From: an uncultured Dongia sp.
GTDB taxonomy: Bacteria; Pseudomonadota; Alphaproteobacteria; Dongiales; Dongiaceae
Direction of reading: 5' to 3'
NCBI RefSeq assembly: GCF_936916975.1
Contig: NZ_CAKZGO010000037.1
Span: 1-64,000, forward strand
DNA: 64,000 bases
Made by a program: the position numbers and the translations under genes. Below, one piece after another: positions 35,603-44,595 of the stretch; the first letter of the stretch is position 1, and every line of letters starts with the position of its first letter. Below the pieces are notes generated by a model. That model saw only the letters and a list, made by a program, of their open reading frames with translations. It did not search any database and had not been told where the DNA came from.

Positions 35603-36438
35603 TTCACCGCCCCCGCCGTCAGGCCGCGAATGAGCTGGCGCGAGAAGATGAGATAGAGCACCAGAACCGGTGTGAGCGACAGGGTGAGTGCCGCCAGCAC
35701 GGCATTCCAATTGGTGACGAACTGGCCGATGAACACCTGGGTGCCCAGCGTTATGGTCTTGGTGCCTTCCGCCGGCGCCAGGATGAGGGGGAACCACAGA
35801 TCGTTCCAGACCGGGATCATGGAGAAGATCGCGACCGTCGCCATGGCGGGCCGCACCAGCGGCAGAACCAGCCGGAAGAACACGACATATTCCGAAAGCC
35901 CATCGACACGGCCGGCATTCTTGAGATCCGCCGAGACAGTGCGCATGAATTCCGAGAGCACGAAGCAGGCGAGCGGCAAGCCTTGCGCGGTATAGACCAG
36001 GATCAGCGCGAAGAGCGAATTCACCAGACCGGTCTTGGCCATCATTTCGAGGATCGCGATCGTGCCGAGACGAATCGGCACCATGACGCCCAGCGCCAGG
36101 AAAAGACCCAGGAACACATTGCCGCGGAAGCGGTATTCTGTCAGCGCAAACGATGCCATCGCGCCGAACAGCAGGATGAAGAACAGCGAGCCTACAGTCA
36201 CGATCAGGCTGTTCTGGAAGTAGCTCAGGAAATCACCCTGCTTCAGCACCGTCTCATAGCCGATCAGACTGAACGAGCTTGGCGTGGGAAAGGCCAGGGG
36301 ATGGTTGAAGATCGCCTTCCGGTCCTTGAACGAATTCATGACGATGAGCAGCACCGGCAGGATCGCGATCAAGGTATAGCCGCCAAGAAGGGTATGCACG
36401 GCAGCGCGACGCATACGGAAGATAGGGGCTTGGCGCAT
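35599..36438 (-). CDS. ABC sugar importer permease (MalG type)
   Basis: An inner-membrane protein of 279 residues with six predicted transmembrane helices. The EAA-like loop (KNAGRVDGLSEYVVFFRLVLP) that docks to the ATPase is visible, with a degraded first Glu-Ala-Ala. ATG 36438 follows AAGGGG, ten bases after the MalF-type gene stop. Together with the gene at 36448 it forms the translocation pore. Confidence 0.9.
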   Translation of the reverse strand: MRQAPIFRMRRAAVHTLLGGYTLIAILPVLLIVMNSFKDRKAIFNHPLAFPTPSSFSLIGYETVLKQGDFLSYFQNSLIVTVGSLFFILLFGAMASFALTEYRFRGNVFLGLFLALGVMVPIRLGTIAILEMMAKTGLVNSLFALILVYTAQGLPLACFVLSEFMRTVSADLKNAGRVDGLSEYVVFFRLVLPLVRPAMATVAIFSMIPVWNDLWFPLILAPAEGTKTITLGTQVFIGQFVTNWNAVLAALTLSLTPVLVLYLIFSRQLIRGLTAGAVK

Positions 36439-36447
36439 GATCACCCC

Positions 36448-37377
36448 TTAGAACTGATAGCGGCGCATGCGCCGATGAATGACAAGAAGATAGAACGCCA
36501 CCACGCTGAGGATGATCAGGAACATCACCGTGGCGATGGTGGCGCCCATATGCTGATCGCCCAGCTGCAGCTGATGACCGAAGAAGGTGCGGTAAAGAAA
36601 GGTACCCAGGATATCCGTTGCGAAATTTGGCCCGGCCAGCGCGCCCTGGCTGACATAGATGAGATCGAAGGCATTGAAGTTGGCGACGAAGGTCAGGATC
36701 GAGATGAGACCGATCGCCGGCAGGATGAGCGGCAGCTTGATCTTCCAGAATTGCGCAAGGCCGCTGACGCCGTCGCATTCCGCCGCCTCGATCACCTCGT
36801 CGGGGATCGACAGCAGGGCCGCATAGATCAGCATCATCGGAATGCCGATGAACTGCCAGACCGACACCAGCGAGATGGCGATGAGTGCCGTATGTTCCTG
36901 CCCCAACCAGGGTCCGAATAGGGATTTGAGGCCGATTGCGGCGAGCAGGCTGGGGGCCACACCCCATAGTGGGCTCAGGATCAGTTTCCAGATGAAGCCG
37001 ATGACCACGAAGGACAGCATGGTCGGCATGAAGATCGTCGTGCGATAGGCGGACCGGCCGCGCAGGCGCGGCACGCTCAACAGGGCCGCGAGCGCAATGC
37101 CGACAGGGTTCTGCACGGCCATATGGATGAGGAAGAACTGGACGTTGTTGCCCAGCGCATTCCAGAAGGTCTGCGCCCAGCGTGGATCGCCGAACAGGAC
37201 GGTAAAGTTCGCAAAGCCCACGAAACTGCGTACCTGCTCCGTCTCGGTATAGAGCGAGAGGCGCAGGGTTTCCGCCAAGGGCAGCACCATCAGGACCGTG
37301 TACACCAGCAGCGCCGGCGCCAGGAAAACGAGGATGTGCCAGCGGCGCGCGCGGCGATATGTCGTGCTGTCTGTCAC
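36448..37377 (-). CDS. ABC sugar importer permease (MalF type)
   Basis: An inner-membrane permease of 309 residues, six helices, with the EAA loop EAAECDGVSGLAQFWKIKLP. It pairs with the MalG-type protein encoded next. It lies 75 bases after the binding-protein gene, with an intercistronic hairpin between them. Confidence 0.9.
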   Translation of the reverse strand: MTDSTTYRRARRWHILVFLAPALLVYTVLMVLPLAETLRLSLYTETEQVRSFVGFANFTVLFGDPRWAQTFWNALGNNVQFFLIHMAVQNPVGIALAALLSVPRLRGRSAYRTTIFMPTMLSFVVIGFIWKLILSPLWGVAPSLLAAIGLKSLFGPWLGQEHTALIAISLVSVWQFIGIPMMLIYAALLSIPDEVIEAAECDGVSGLAQFWKIKLPLILPAIGLISILTFVANFNAFDLIYVSQGALAGPNFATDILGTFLYRTFFGHQLQLGDQHMGATIATVMFLIILSVVAFYLLVIHRRMRRYQF

Positions 37378-37403
37378 GCGGATGCCCCGAAGTCAGAAAG
37401 GGA

Positions 37404-37440
37404 TCCGGCCGGCCCTCTCACCAAGAGAGAGCCGGCCGAT
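37404..37440 (-). promoter_or_regulatory. Intercistronic hairpin after sugar-binding protein gene
   Basis: A 13-bp stem with one mismatch (GGCCGGCCCTCTC, 37407-37419; GAGAGAGCCGGCC, 37425-37437) and a 5-base loop, in the 75-base gap before the permease genes. Such hairpins often protect the binding-protein mRNA or dampen downstream expression. No U-tract is visible. Confidence 0.65.
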
Positions 37441-37452
37441 CGCTTGATCCGG

Positions 37453-38724
37453 TTATTGACCCGGCTTGTACCAGCTGTCGAGACCATCCTGCAGCCGCTT
37501 AGCAGCGGCTTCCGGGGTCTCGGCCCCGTTGATCACATTGGCGGAGGCACCCCAGGTCTCGTTTTCGAGATTAGGCGTGCCGCGCGACAGGATCTGGTAG
37601 GTCGAGCGGATGGTCTGCTTGCAGGTGCTGCGCCAGTTGACGAATTCCTGGGCCAGCGGATCCTGCAGCTTCACCTCATGGCTGGAGAGGCTGAAGAAGC
37701 CCGGCAGCGAGTTGGCATAGATATCGGCGAAGTCAGCCGAGGTCAGCCAGGCCAGGAACTTCTTGGTCTCTTCCGGATGGGCCGATTTGGCATTGGCACC
37801 CATCGCGATGTCGGCATGGTCCGAGATATAGCAGGTGTCGCCCGCGCCCTTCACCGGCGGATAGAACGCGCCCATCTTGAACTCTGCCTGGGTGTTGAAC
37901 ACCGAGATATCCCAGGAACCGGCCGGGTAGATCGCCGCACGGCCGAGGGCGAACATGTTCTGGCTGTCCGGATAGGTCTGCGCCTTGAAACCATCGCCAA
38001 GATAATCGGCCCAGCGCTTCAGCACCTGATAGGGGGCCACCCAATCGGCATCGGTAAGCTTCTCCTTGCCCTCAATCAGCGCCTTGCGGCCATCTTCGCC
38101 GTGCCAGTAATTCGGCCCGATATTCTGATAGCCCATGGTGGCCGCTTCCCATTGGTCAGCGGTGCCCATCGCCATCGGCACATAGGACCCTTCGGCCTTG
38201 ATCTTGTCGAGCGCTGCGAAAAATTCTTCTTCCGTTTTCGGGACAGCGACGCCGACCTTCTCGAACGCATCCTTGTTGTAGATGAAGCCATGGATCACCG
38301 AGGCCATCGGCACGCAGAAGGTGCTGGCGCCGTCATCGGTGCTCCAGGCGGACTTCGCCACCGGGCTGAACGTGTCCATGCCGGGCACATCGTTCACGGC
38401 CGTGAGGTGGCCTTTCTTGAACAACTCCAGCGAAGCGTCGAACGGACGGCAGGTGATGAGATCGCCCGCGGTGCCGGCATCCAGCTTGGTATTGAGGGCG
38501 GCGTTATATTCCGTGGGAGCGGTCGGCGAGAATACGACCTTGATGCCCGGATTGGCGGCCTCGAAAGCCGGGATGATCTTGTCCTGCCAGATCGGCAGAT
38601 CGTCGTTCCGCCAGCTTTCGATGGTGAGCGTCACGTCTTCTGCGAAGGCCGCAGAGGACAGGAGCACGCCGATGGCCAAGGCCGTCGAGCCGAGGATTGC
38701 GGTTCGGAAATTTTGACGTGGCAT
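37453..38724 (-). CDS. ABC sugar importer substrate-binding protein
   Basis: A periplasmic extracytoplasmic solute-binding protein (cluster B, family 1) of 423 residues. The Sec signal ends at SSAAFA, followed by DVTLTIESWRNDDLPIWQDK, then the typical NPGIKV and later AAIYPAGSWDISVF. GGGAGG lies before ATG 38724. It lies 25 bases after murQ, so the ligand is probably MurNAc, GlcNAc or a small oligosaccharide of these, from context. Confidence 0.9.
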   Translation of the reverse strand: MPRQNFRTAILGSTALAIGVLLSSAAFAEDVTLTIESWRNDDLPIWQDKIIPAFEAANPGIKVVFSPTAPTEYNAALNTKLDAGTAGDLITCRPFDASLELFKKGHLTAVNDVPGMDTFSPVAKSAWSTDDGASTFCVPMASVIHGFIYNKDAFEKVGVAVPKTEEEFFAALDKIKAEGSYVPMAMGTADQWEAATMGYQNIGPNYWHGEDGRKALIEGKEKLTDADWVAPYQVLKRWADYLGDGFKAQTYPDSQNMFALGRAAIYPAGSWDISVFNTQAEFKMGAFYPPVKGAGDTCYISDHADIAMGANAKSAHPEETKKFLAWLTSADFADIYANSLPGFFSLSSHEVKLQDPLAQEFVNWRSTCKQTIRSTYQILSRGTPNLENETWGASANVINGAETPEAAAKRLQDGLDSWYKPGQ

Positions 38725-38749
38725 GATAGGTAACCTCCCTTTTCTTGAT

Positions 38750-39682
38750 CTATTTGGTGCCTGAAGCCGTCGCCGCCGCATGCGGCGTTGCGCCGAGCCA
38801 GGCCAAAGCCGGGCGCAGATGTCCGTGTGACTCTTGAAGTAGTCTGGCCGCGTCGGCAGTATCCTTGGCGCCGGCCGCGAGCAGGATGGCGATCTTGGGT
38901 TCGAAATCGGCGCGCTGCAGTGTTTCCTGCGCAGCGGCCAGATCGATCTGTGCCACGCGCGCCACGATCGCCGCTGCACGCTGGCGCAGCTTCTCGTTCT
39001 CCGCGCGCACATTGACCATCATGCCGTCATGCACATGGCCCAGCTTGATCGCGGTCAGGGTGGAGAGCAGATTGAGCGCCGCCTTCTGCGCCGTCCCGGC
39101 ACCCATGCGGGTCGAGCCGGCCAACACTTCAGCCCCGCTCAACAGGGTGATCGCCACAGCGACCCCCTCGAAGATCGGCGCCGAGCTGTTGCAGGCGATA
39201 CCCACGGTCTTGGCGCCGCGCGCCTGAGCTTCCTTGAGTGCGGCACAGGTATAGATCGTGGCGCCGCTGGCGGAGATGCCGATGACAAGATCCCGCGGCC
39301 CGACATTGACGGCGGTGATATCCGCCCGCGCAAGATCGGCATCATCTTCGACCGACCCATCAAGGCGCTCGAACGAGGCAGCTCCGCCGGCAATGAGTGC
39401 CACGGCCTGGTCGGGGCGAATGCCGAACGTGCCGGGCAACTCCAACGCGTCAAGCTTGGCAATCAGCCCGGAGCTGCCGGCGCCGACGTAAATCAGCCGG
39501 CCGCCTGTGTTCAGCGCGTTGGCCAGCAGATCTGCGGCGCGGGCGATATCGGTAAAGGCGCTGCTGACTGCAGCAGCACCGCGGGCCTGGCCCTCAGCCA
39601 AGGCTGCGAGAATATGCTGGTCCGGCCAGGTATCGATGCCCTGTGCCGCCGCACTTACTGTTTCGGTTTGCCGCCCCTGCAT
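38750..39682 (-). CDS. murQ: N-acetylmuramic acid 6-phosphate etherase
   Basis: It splits the lactyl ether of MurNAc-6-phosphate to GlcNAc-6-phosphate and D-lactate. The 310-residue product has a SIS domain (YVGAGSSGLIAKLDALELPGTFG), the region with the catalytic Glu, and the signature STRMGAGTAQKAALNLLSTL (split here for length). ATG 39682 gives the family-typical start MQGRQTETVS. It is the first gene of the ABC operon and is divergent from the kinase operon. Confidence 0.92.
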   Translation of the reverse strand: MQGRQTETVSAAAQGIDTWPDQHILAALAEGQARGAAAVSSAFTDIARAADLLANALNTGGRLIYVGAGSSGLIAKLDALELPGTFGIRPDQAVALIAGGAASFERLDGSVEDDADLARADITAVNVGPRDLVIGISASGATIYTCAALKEAQARGAKTVGIACNSSAPIFEGVAVAITLLSGAEVLAGSTRMGAGTAQKAALNLLSTLTAIKLGHVHDGMMVNVRAENEKLRQRAAAIVARVAQIDLAAAQETLQRADFEPKIAILLAAGAKDTADAARLLQESHGHLRPALAWLGATPHAAATASGTK

Positions 39683-39946
39683 GCCTACACCTTCTCTGCG
39701 TTGAGTGACCATACCGAAACAATACCATCAATGTCGAGACAGAAAATACCAGGTGGCGAAAATTTGCTCAGACAAGATTTTTTGAGCTCGGGAATTGTAA
39801 TAATATCGTTGTATATTAATGCCATGATATCGACTGAGTGAAACTGTGGCGGCCTTGCAAGTTTCTCTGGCAAGTCGTCGCGATCGTTCATATAGTGGTA
39901 TCTAAGTGGCATTAAAAATCTTCTCTTAGACTCTGGTGGAGCAACG
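39683..39946. promoter_or_regulatory. AT-rich divergent control region of the amino-sugar locus
   Basis: The 264 bases between murQ and the kinase gene are clearly AT-richer than the flanks and hold no convincing gene. ATACCA/TGGTAT words recur at about 39722, 39746 and 39896, and AGTGG(T/C)A occurs as a direct repeat near 39894-39911; these are candidate sites for the GntR/UTRA regulator encoded at 40813. The exact operator cannot be fixed by eye. Confidence 0.4.
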
Positions 39947-40816
39947 ATGTCGGCGGCCTATTTCCTGGGTGTGGATGGTGGCGGAACGCATTGCCGGGCG
40001 CGTTTGCGCGACGCATCGGGCAAGGTACTGGGCGAGGCACAGGGCGGCGCCTCCAACATCTTCACCGATCCTGACGAGGCTATCGCCAATATCGACCAGG
40101 TGAGCCGTGCCACCTTTGCCCAGGCCGGGCTCGACGCGCTGCATCTTGGTGAAACATCGGCCTGCTTCGGCCTCGCCGGCGCCAACATGGCGGGCGCTGT
40201 GGCGCGGGTTGAGGTGCATCCCTGGCCGTTCCAAAAATTGCGCATCGAGCATGACGGTATCATCGCCTGCGTCGGCGCCCATGCCGGCGGCGATGGCGCG
40301 ATCGCGGCGGTCGGCACGGGCGCCGTCTATGTCGTGTCGCTGGGCGGCAAGCTGCAGACCTTCGGCGGCTGGGGCTTCATGCTGTCCGACCAGGGCAGCG
40401 GGGCCGATCTGGGCCGCGAATCCCTGCGTCGCACGCTTTACGCCCAGGATGGCATCATCGAGCGCACGCCTTTCACCGACGCTGTCTGGGCGCGCTTCGC
40501 CAGCTCGATGGATCAGCTGCACCGCTTCGCCGAGACGGCGAAGCCGCGCGATTACGGTGCGCTGACACCTCTGCTGTTCGACTATGTTGAACGTGGCGAT
40601 CCCATCGCGCGCTTCATCGTCGAACGCGGCCAGACCGGCATCACGCTCGTCCTCGATCACCTGATCAAGCTCGGCACCGAGCATATCTGCATGATGGGCG
40701 GGCTGGGCAAGGCCTATCAACCTTACCTGCCGGCACGTTTCGCACCCTATTTCACGGCGCCCCGGCATGATGCGTTGGACGGCGCTATCCTGCTGGCCGG
40801 CGGGCGGGTTGCATGA
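39947..40816 (+). CDS. BadF/BadG-type amino-sugar kinase (GlcNAc/MurNAc kinase)
   Basis: The 289-residue ASKHA kinase has phosphate-1 motif FLGVDGGGTHCRARL, adenosine-region AVGTGAVYV and GGWGFMLSDQGSGADLG. The same family includes eukaryotic GlcNAc kinase and clostridial MurK, which phosphorylates MurNAc and GlcNAc. It is the first gene of the rightward operon facing murQ, so it probably supplies the MurNAc-6-phosphate substrate. Its stop overlaps the GntR start. Confidence 0.88.
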   Translation: MSAAYFLGVDGGGTHCRARLRDASGKVLGEAQGGASNIFTDPDEAIANIDQVSRATFAQAGLDALHLGETSACFGLAGANMAGAVARVEVHPWPFQKLRIEHDGIIACVGAHAGGDGAIAAVGTGAVYVVSLGGKLQTFGGWGFMLSDQGSGADLGRESLRRTLYAQDGIIERTPFTDAVWARFASSMDQLHRFAETAKPRDYGALTPLLFDYVERGDPIARFIVERGQTGITLVLDHLIKLGTEHICMMGGLGKAYQPYLPARFAPYFTAPRHDALDGAILLAGGRVA

Positions 40817-41580
40817 CCGAGCCACATGCCATCTTCGCACCCGATGCGCTGGCGGCCGGTGCCGCCGGGCCGCTTTATCTGCGCTTGAAGGCGCTGATCC
40901 AGGCCGCCATCCAGGACGGCAACCTCACTGCCAACGATGCGCTGCCCTCCGAGCGCGAAATCGCCAGCATGCTCGACATCTCGCGCGTGACGGTGCGCAA
41001 GGCGCTTGCGGAACTGGTCGAGGACGGTGTGCTGACGCAGAAGCGCGGCTCGGGCACCTTCGTCAATGGCGGCAATCCGCGCGTCGAGCAGCGACTTTCG
41101 CGCCTCACCTCCTTCACCGAAGACATGTTGGCACGCGGCCTGACGCCTAGCGTCAAATGGCTGCAGAAGATTATCGTCACCCCATCGCCGGAAGAAGCCA
41201 TGGTGCTCGGCCTCTCGACCGGCGAGCGGGTGCTGCGCCTGCGCCGCCTGCGGCTTGCCAATGACAAGCCGATGGCGCTGGAACAAGCGGTGGTGCCGGC
41301 GCGGCTGCTGGCAACGCCGGAAGCTGTCGGCTCTTCGCTCTACACGGCCCTTGAAGCTGCCGGCGTGCGGCCGGTGCGTGCCTTGCAGCGCCTGTCTGCG
41401 GAAAGCCTCTCGGCTGAGGATGCTGCCACGCTCTCGGTACCCCTCGGGTCCGCCGCGCTCTACATCGAGCGCATTTCCTATCTCGCCGACGGTCGGCCGG
41501 TCGAGTTCACCAAATGCCATTACCGCGGCGATGCCTATGACTTCGTCGTCGAACTGACCACCACCGGAGACGGCGAATGA
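40813..41580 (+). CDS. GntR-family regulator with UTRA domain (NagR/HutC type)
   Basis: The 255-residue product has a winged HTH (LPSEREIASMLDISRVTVRK, about 44-63) and a C-terminal UTRA effector domain (LRLRRLRLANDKPMALEQAV...). Regulators of this type sense GlcNAc-6-phosphate or GlcN-6-phosphate in many bacteria. The gene overlaps both neighbours, and it probably controls both arms of the amino-sugar locus. Confidence 0.92.
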   Translation: MTEPHAIFAPDALAAGAAGPLYLRLKALIQAAIQDGNLTANDALPSEREIASMLDISRVTVRKALAELVEDGVLTQKRGSGTFVNGGNPRVEQRLSRLTSFTEDMLARGLTPSVKWLQKIIVTPSPEEAMVLGLSTGERVLRLRRLRLANDKPMALEQAVVPARLLATPEAVGSSLYTALEAAGVRPVRALQRLSAESLSAEDAATLSVPLGSAALYIERISYLADGRPVEFTKCHYRGDAYDFVVELTTTGDGE

Positions 41581-42596
41581 CGACGACCTCACCACACAGC
41601 TTCATGCGGCGCGAAACCATGGAATGCGCCGACGCTGTTGAGCGCCTCTGGTCGCGCTCGGGCACCGCCATCGCCAAGGCCGGCGACTTGCTGCGCGATC
41701 TCGATCCGCCTTTCGTGGCGCTGTGCGCGCGGGGATCGTCGGATCACGCGGCGAGCTTCTTCAAATATGCCTGCGAGATGCAATTGGGCCTGCCGGTCGT
41801 CTCCATGGGTCCGTCCATTGCCTCGGTCTACCAGACGCCGCTACGGTTGAAGGGCGCTGTCATGCTGCTGATCTCGCAGTCCGGCCGCAGCCCCGACCTC
41901 CTTGCCATGGCCAAGAGCGCGCAGGCCGGCGGCGCCAAGGTGATTGCCCTTGTCAACGATGCCGCTTCACCGGCGGCAGAGCTTGCCGACCTCGCCATTC
42001 CACTGGAAGCGGGGCCGGAGAAAAGCGTTGCCGCCACCAAATCCTGCCTCTCTTCGATGGCGGCGAGCCTCGGCATCCTTGCTGCCTGGTCGCGCAACGC
42101 AGCACTGCAATCGGCTCTGTCGCAGATGCCCGCAGATCTCCGTGCCGCTATTGCGCATGATTGGGCGGGCATGGTCGAAGCGTTGACACCAGCGTCATCC
42201 GCCTTGGTGATCGGCCGCGGCATCGGCCTGCCCATCGCCATGGAAGCGGCCTTGAAGCTCAAGGAAACTTCGGCCCTCCACGCTGAGCCCTACAGTGCCG
42301 CCGAAGTGCTGCATGGCCCGATCGAGATCGTGCATGACGGGTTCCCCGTCCTGATGTTCCGCCAGAACGATGCCGCCGGCGCCTCGCTCGACCGTTGTGC
42401 CAAGGCGCTCAAAGCTGCCGGTGCCAAGGTGCTGGTGGCGGGTGCCGATCTTCCCGTGACCAGGACCGCCCATCCCGCCACTGAACTCATCGGTGCCATG
42501 GCCAGCTGCTATCTCACCATCGAACGCCTCAGCCGCGCGCGCGGCTATGATCCGGACAATCCCCGCCTGCTCAAGAAAGTTACGGAAACCGTCTGA
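41577..42596 (+). CDS. SIS-domain glucosamine-6-phosphate deaminase (NagB-II-like)
   Basis: The 339-residue product has two SIS domains and resembles the isomerase half of GlmS without its glutaminase half: residues 50-58 ARGSSDHAA, then SQSGRSPD, KSVAATKS and a C-terminal HGPIEIV/ETSALHAE region. These NagB-II enzymes convert GlcN-6-phosphate to fructose-6-phosphate and ammonia. The context (nagA, kinase) supports this. Start overlaps the GntR stop. Confidence 0.88.
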   Translation: MTTTSPHSFMRRETMECADAVERLWSRSGTAIAKAGDLLRDLDPPFVALCARGSSDHAASFFKYACEMQLGLPVVSMGPSIASVYQTPLRLKGAVMLLISQSGRSPDLLAMAKSAQAGGAKVIALVNDAASPAAELADLAIPLEAGPEKSVAATKSCLSSMAASLGILAAWSRNAALQSALSQMPADLRAAIAHDWAGMVEALTPASSALVIGRGIGLPIAMEAALKLKETSALHAEPYSAAEVLHGPIEIVHDGFPVLMFRQNDAAGASLDRCAKALKAAGAKVLVAGADLPVTRTAHPATELIGAMASCYLTIERLSRARGYDPDNPRLLKKVTETV

Positions 42597-43735
42597 TGAC
42601 CCAGTTCGCTCTTGTCGGCGCCGATATCTTCGACGGCACTGTTATTCGCGCCGATCATGGCCTGCTGATCCGCGATGGCCGCATTGCCGCGTTGCTGCCT
42701 CGCGCGCAACTTGGTGCCGACATCCGCGTCGAGACTCTTGATGGCGGCTTGCTCGCTCCCGGCTTCGTCGACGTGCAGGTGAATGGCGGCGGGGGCGTCC
42801 TCCTCAACGACGCGCCGACACGGGAAGGTGTCGCCAAGATCTGCAACGCCCATGCGATGTTCGGGACGACGGCCTTGCTGCCGACCCTCATCACCGACAC
42901 CCCGCAGTTGACTGCGGCGGCCGTAGCCGCGGTCAAGCAGGCCATCGCCGGCGAGATGCCGGGCTGCGTGGGACTGCATCTCGAAGGGCCGTTCCTGTCG
43001 CCGGAAAAGCGCGGCGCCCATGACGCACAGCTCATCCGCCAGATGGACGATGCCGATGTCGACGCGATCGTCGCCATGGGAATCGAGACGCTGCTGCTGA
43101 CCCTGTCGCCGGAACGTGTGCCCGTGCGCATCATCCGGCGCCTGGTGGATGGCGGCGTCATCGTCAGCATCGGTCATTCCAATGCGAGCTATGATCAGAT
43201 CCTGGCTGCCGTCGACGCCGGGGCGCGCGGTGTCACGCATCTCTATAACGCCATGTCGCCGCTCACCCACCGCGCCCCCGGCGTGGTCGGTGCGGCGCTG
43301 GAATCGGGCGGGCTCTGGTGTGGCCTCATTGCCGATGGCCATCACGTCCATCCGGCAGCCATCAGCATCGCATTGCGGGCTAAACGACAGCCGGGCCGCA
43401 TTTTCCTGGTGACCGACGCCATGTCGACGGTGGGCTCCGACATCCGGGAATTCGACCTCAACGGCCGTCGCATCACACGGCGCGATGGCGTCCTGGTGCT
43501 GGACGATGGCACGCTGGCTGGTTCGGATCTCGACATGATGTCGGCGGTGCGGTTCATGGTAGAGACCATCGGCCTGGATATTACCGAAGCCTTGCGGATG
43601 GCCTCGACCTATCCCGCGGATTTCCTGCGACGCGCTGATCTCGGCCGCATCGCTGAAGGTGCGCGCGCTGATCTTGTGCATATCGACGCTGCGCTGGAGG
43701 CCAAGGCGATCTGGCGCGGCGGGGTTCGGCTTTGA
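42596..43735 (+). CDS. nagA: N-acetylglucosamine-6-phosphate deacetylase
   Basis: It removes acetate from GlcNAc-6-phosphate. The 379-residue amidohydrolase has PGFVDVQVNG, where Q and N replace the usual HxH as in single-metal E. coli NagA, and the metal ligands Glu in HLEGPF, His in GHSNASY, His in ADGHHVHP and Asp in VTDAMS. ATG overlaps the preceding stop (TGATG), so expression is coupled to the SIS gene. Confidence 0.94.
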   Translation: MTQFALVGADIFDGTVIRADHGLLIRDGRIAALLPRAQLGADIRVETLDGGLLAPGFVDVQVNGGGGVLLNDAPTREGVAKICNAHAMFGTTALLPTLITDTPQLTAAAVAAVKQAIAGEMPGCVGLHLEGPFLSPEKRGAHDAQLIRQMDDADVDAIVAMGIETLLLTLSPERVPVRIIRRLVDGGVIVSIGHSNASYDQILAAVDAGARGVTHLYNAMSPLTHRAPGVVGAALESGGLWCGLIADGHHVHPAAISIALRAKRQPGRIFLVTDAMSTVGSDIREFDLNGRRITRRDGVLVLDDGTLAGSDLDMMSAVRFMVETIGLDITEALRMASTYPADFLRRADLGRIAEGARADLVHIDAALEAKAIWRGGVRL

Positions 43736-44595
43736 CCACGTTCACGCTGCACTGCGCAGTCAGCGCACCCGGTGCCAAGAACAACGAAGATGCCTATGGG
43801 CTGTGGCCGACGGCTCAGGCACCACGCGCCGCCTGGGTGCTCGATGGTGTCACCGGCATCAATGACCGCGCGCTCCTGCCCGGCCCCAGTGACGCTGCCT
43901 GGTTCGTGGCCCAAGTGCAGGAAATCCTGCCGACCCTGCTGGCCGATCAGCCGATCCACAACCTGCTGACCGAACTGATCGCCGCACTCGCCGCGCGTCA
44001 CGAGAAATCCTGGCTCAATGGCACAGGACCCGACGGCCACGAGACGCCGGCTGCAAGTTTCGCCCTTCTGCGCCAGCTTGGCGACCGGGTCGAAATCGCA
44101 CGGCTGGGCGATTGCCTCGTCCTGCTGGAACACGATGACGGCCGCGTACAGTTGCTTGACGACGCGGTCCTGAATGACATCGAAGCCGGCCTGCAGGCCA
44201 AGGTTCTCGCCATGCGCGACCTCGGCATCACCGATGCGGCGGTCATTCTGCACGAGATGAAACCGAGCCTGCGGGCGGTCCGGCAGCGTCGCAACAAGCC
44301 TGGCGGCTATGGTGTGCTGGCGGCAGATCCGGCCTGTCTCGATCTGCTGCAACTGGACTCTTTCGCCGCGGAAGATCTGCGCAGCATCCTGATGGTCAGT
44401 GACGGCTATTACCGGCTGGTCGATCTGTATGACGCGATGTCGGATGCGGACCTGTTGCATCGCACGGCGACATCCGGCGCCGAGACGATGCTGGCTGACC
44501 TGCGCGCAATCGAAGCTGCCGATCCCCAAGGCGAGCGCCATCCGCGCCTCAAAATGGCGGATGACGCCACCGCCTTGCTGCTGCGCCGCTCCTAG
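43732..44595 (+). CDS. PP2C-like protein phosphatase
   Basis: The 287-residue product shows PP2C core features: D20 in NNEDAYG, D38 in WVLDGVTG, IARLGDC, a VSDGYYRL stretch and DDAT near the C-terminus as the last metal ligand. It lacks other domains. TTG start overlaps the nagA stop (TTGA), so it is translated with the amino-sugar enzymes. A phosphatase of this type is unexpected here; it may regulate a kinase or transporter, or act on a sugar phosphate. Confidence 0.75.
   Translation: MTTFTLHCAVSAPGAKNNEDAYGLWPTAQAPRAAWVLDGVTGINDRALLPGPSDAAWFVAQVQEILPTLLADQPIHNLLTELIAALAARHEKSWLNGTGPDGHETPAASFALLRQLGDRVEIARLGDCLVLLEHDDGRVQLLDDAVLNDIEAGLQAKVLAMRDLGITDAAVILHEMKPSLRAVRQRRNKPGGYGVLAADPACLDLLQLDSFAAEDLRSILMVSDGYYRLVDLYDAMSDADLLHRTATSGAETMLADLRAIEAADPQGERHPRLKMADDATALLLRRS

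Noticed and set aside
39685-39912. 75-codon minus-strand frame in the murQ/kinase gap
   Set aside because: Lies in the AT-rich divergent promoter region, no family features and no clear ribosome-binding site.
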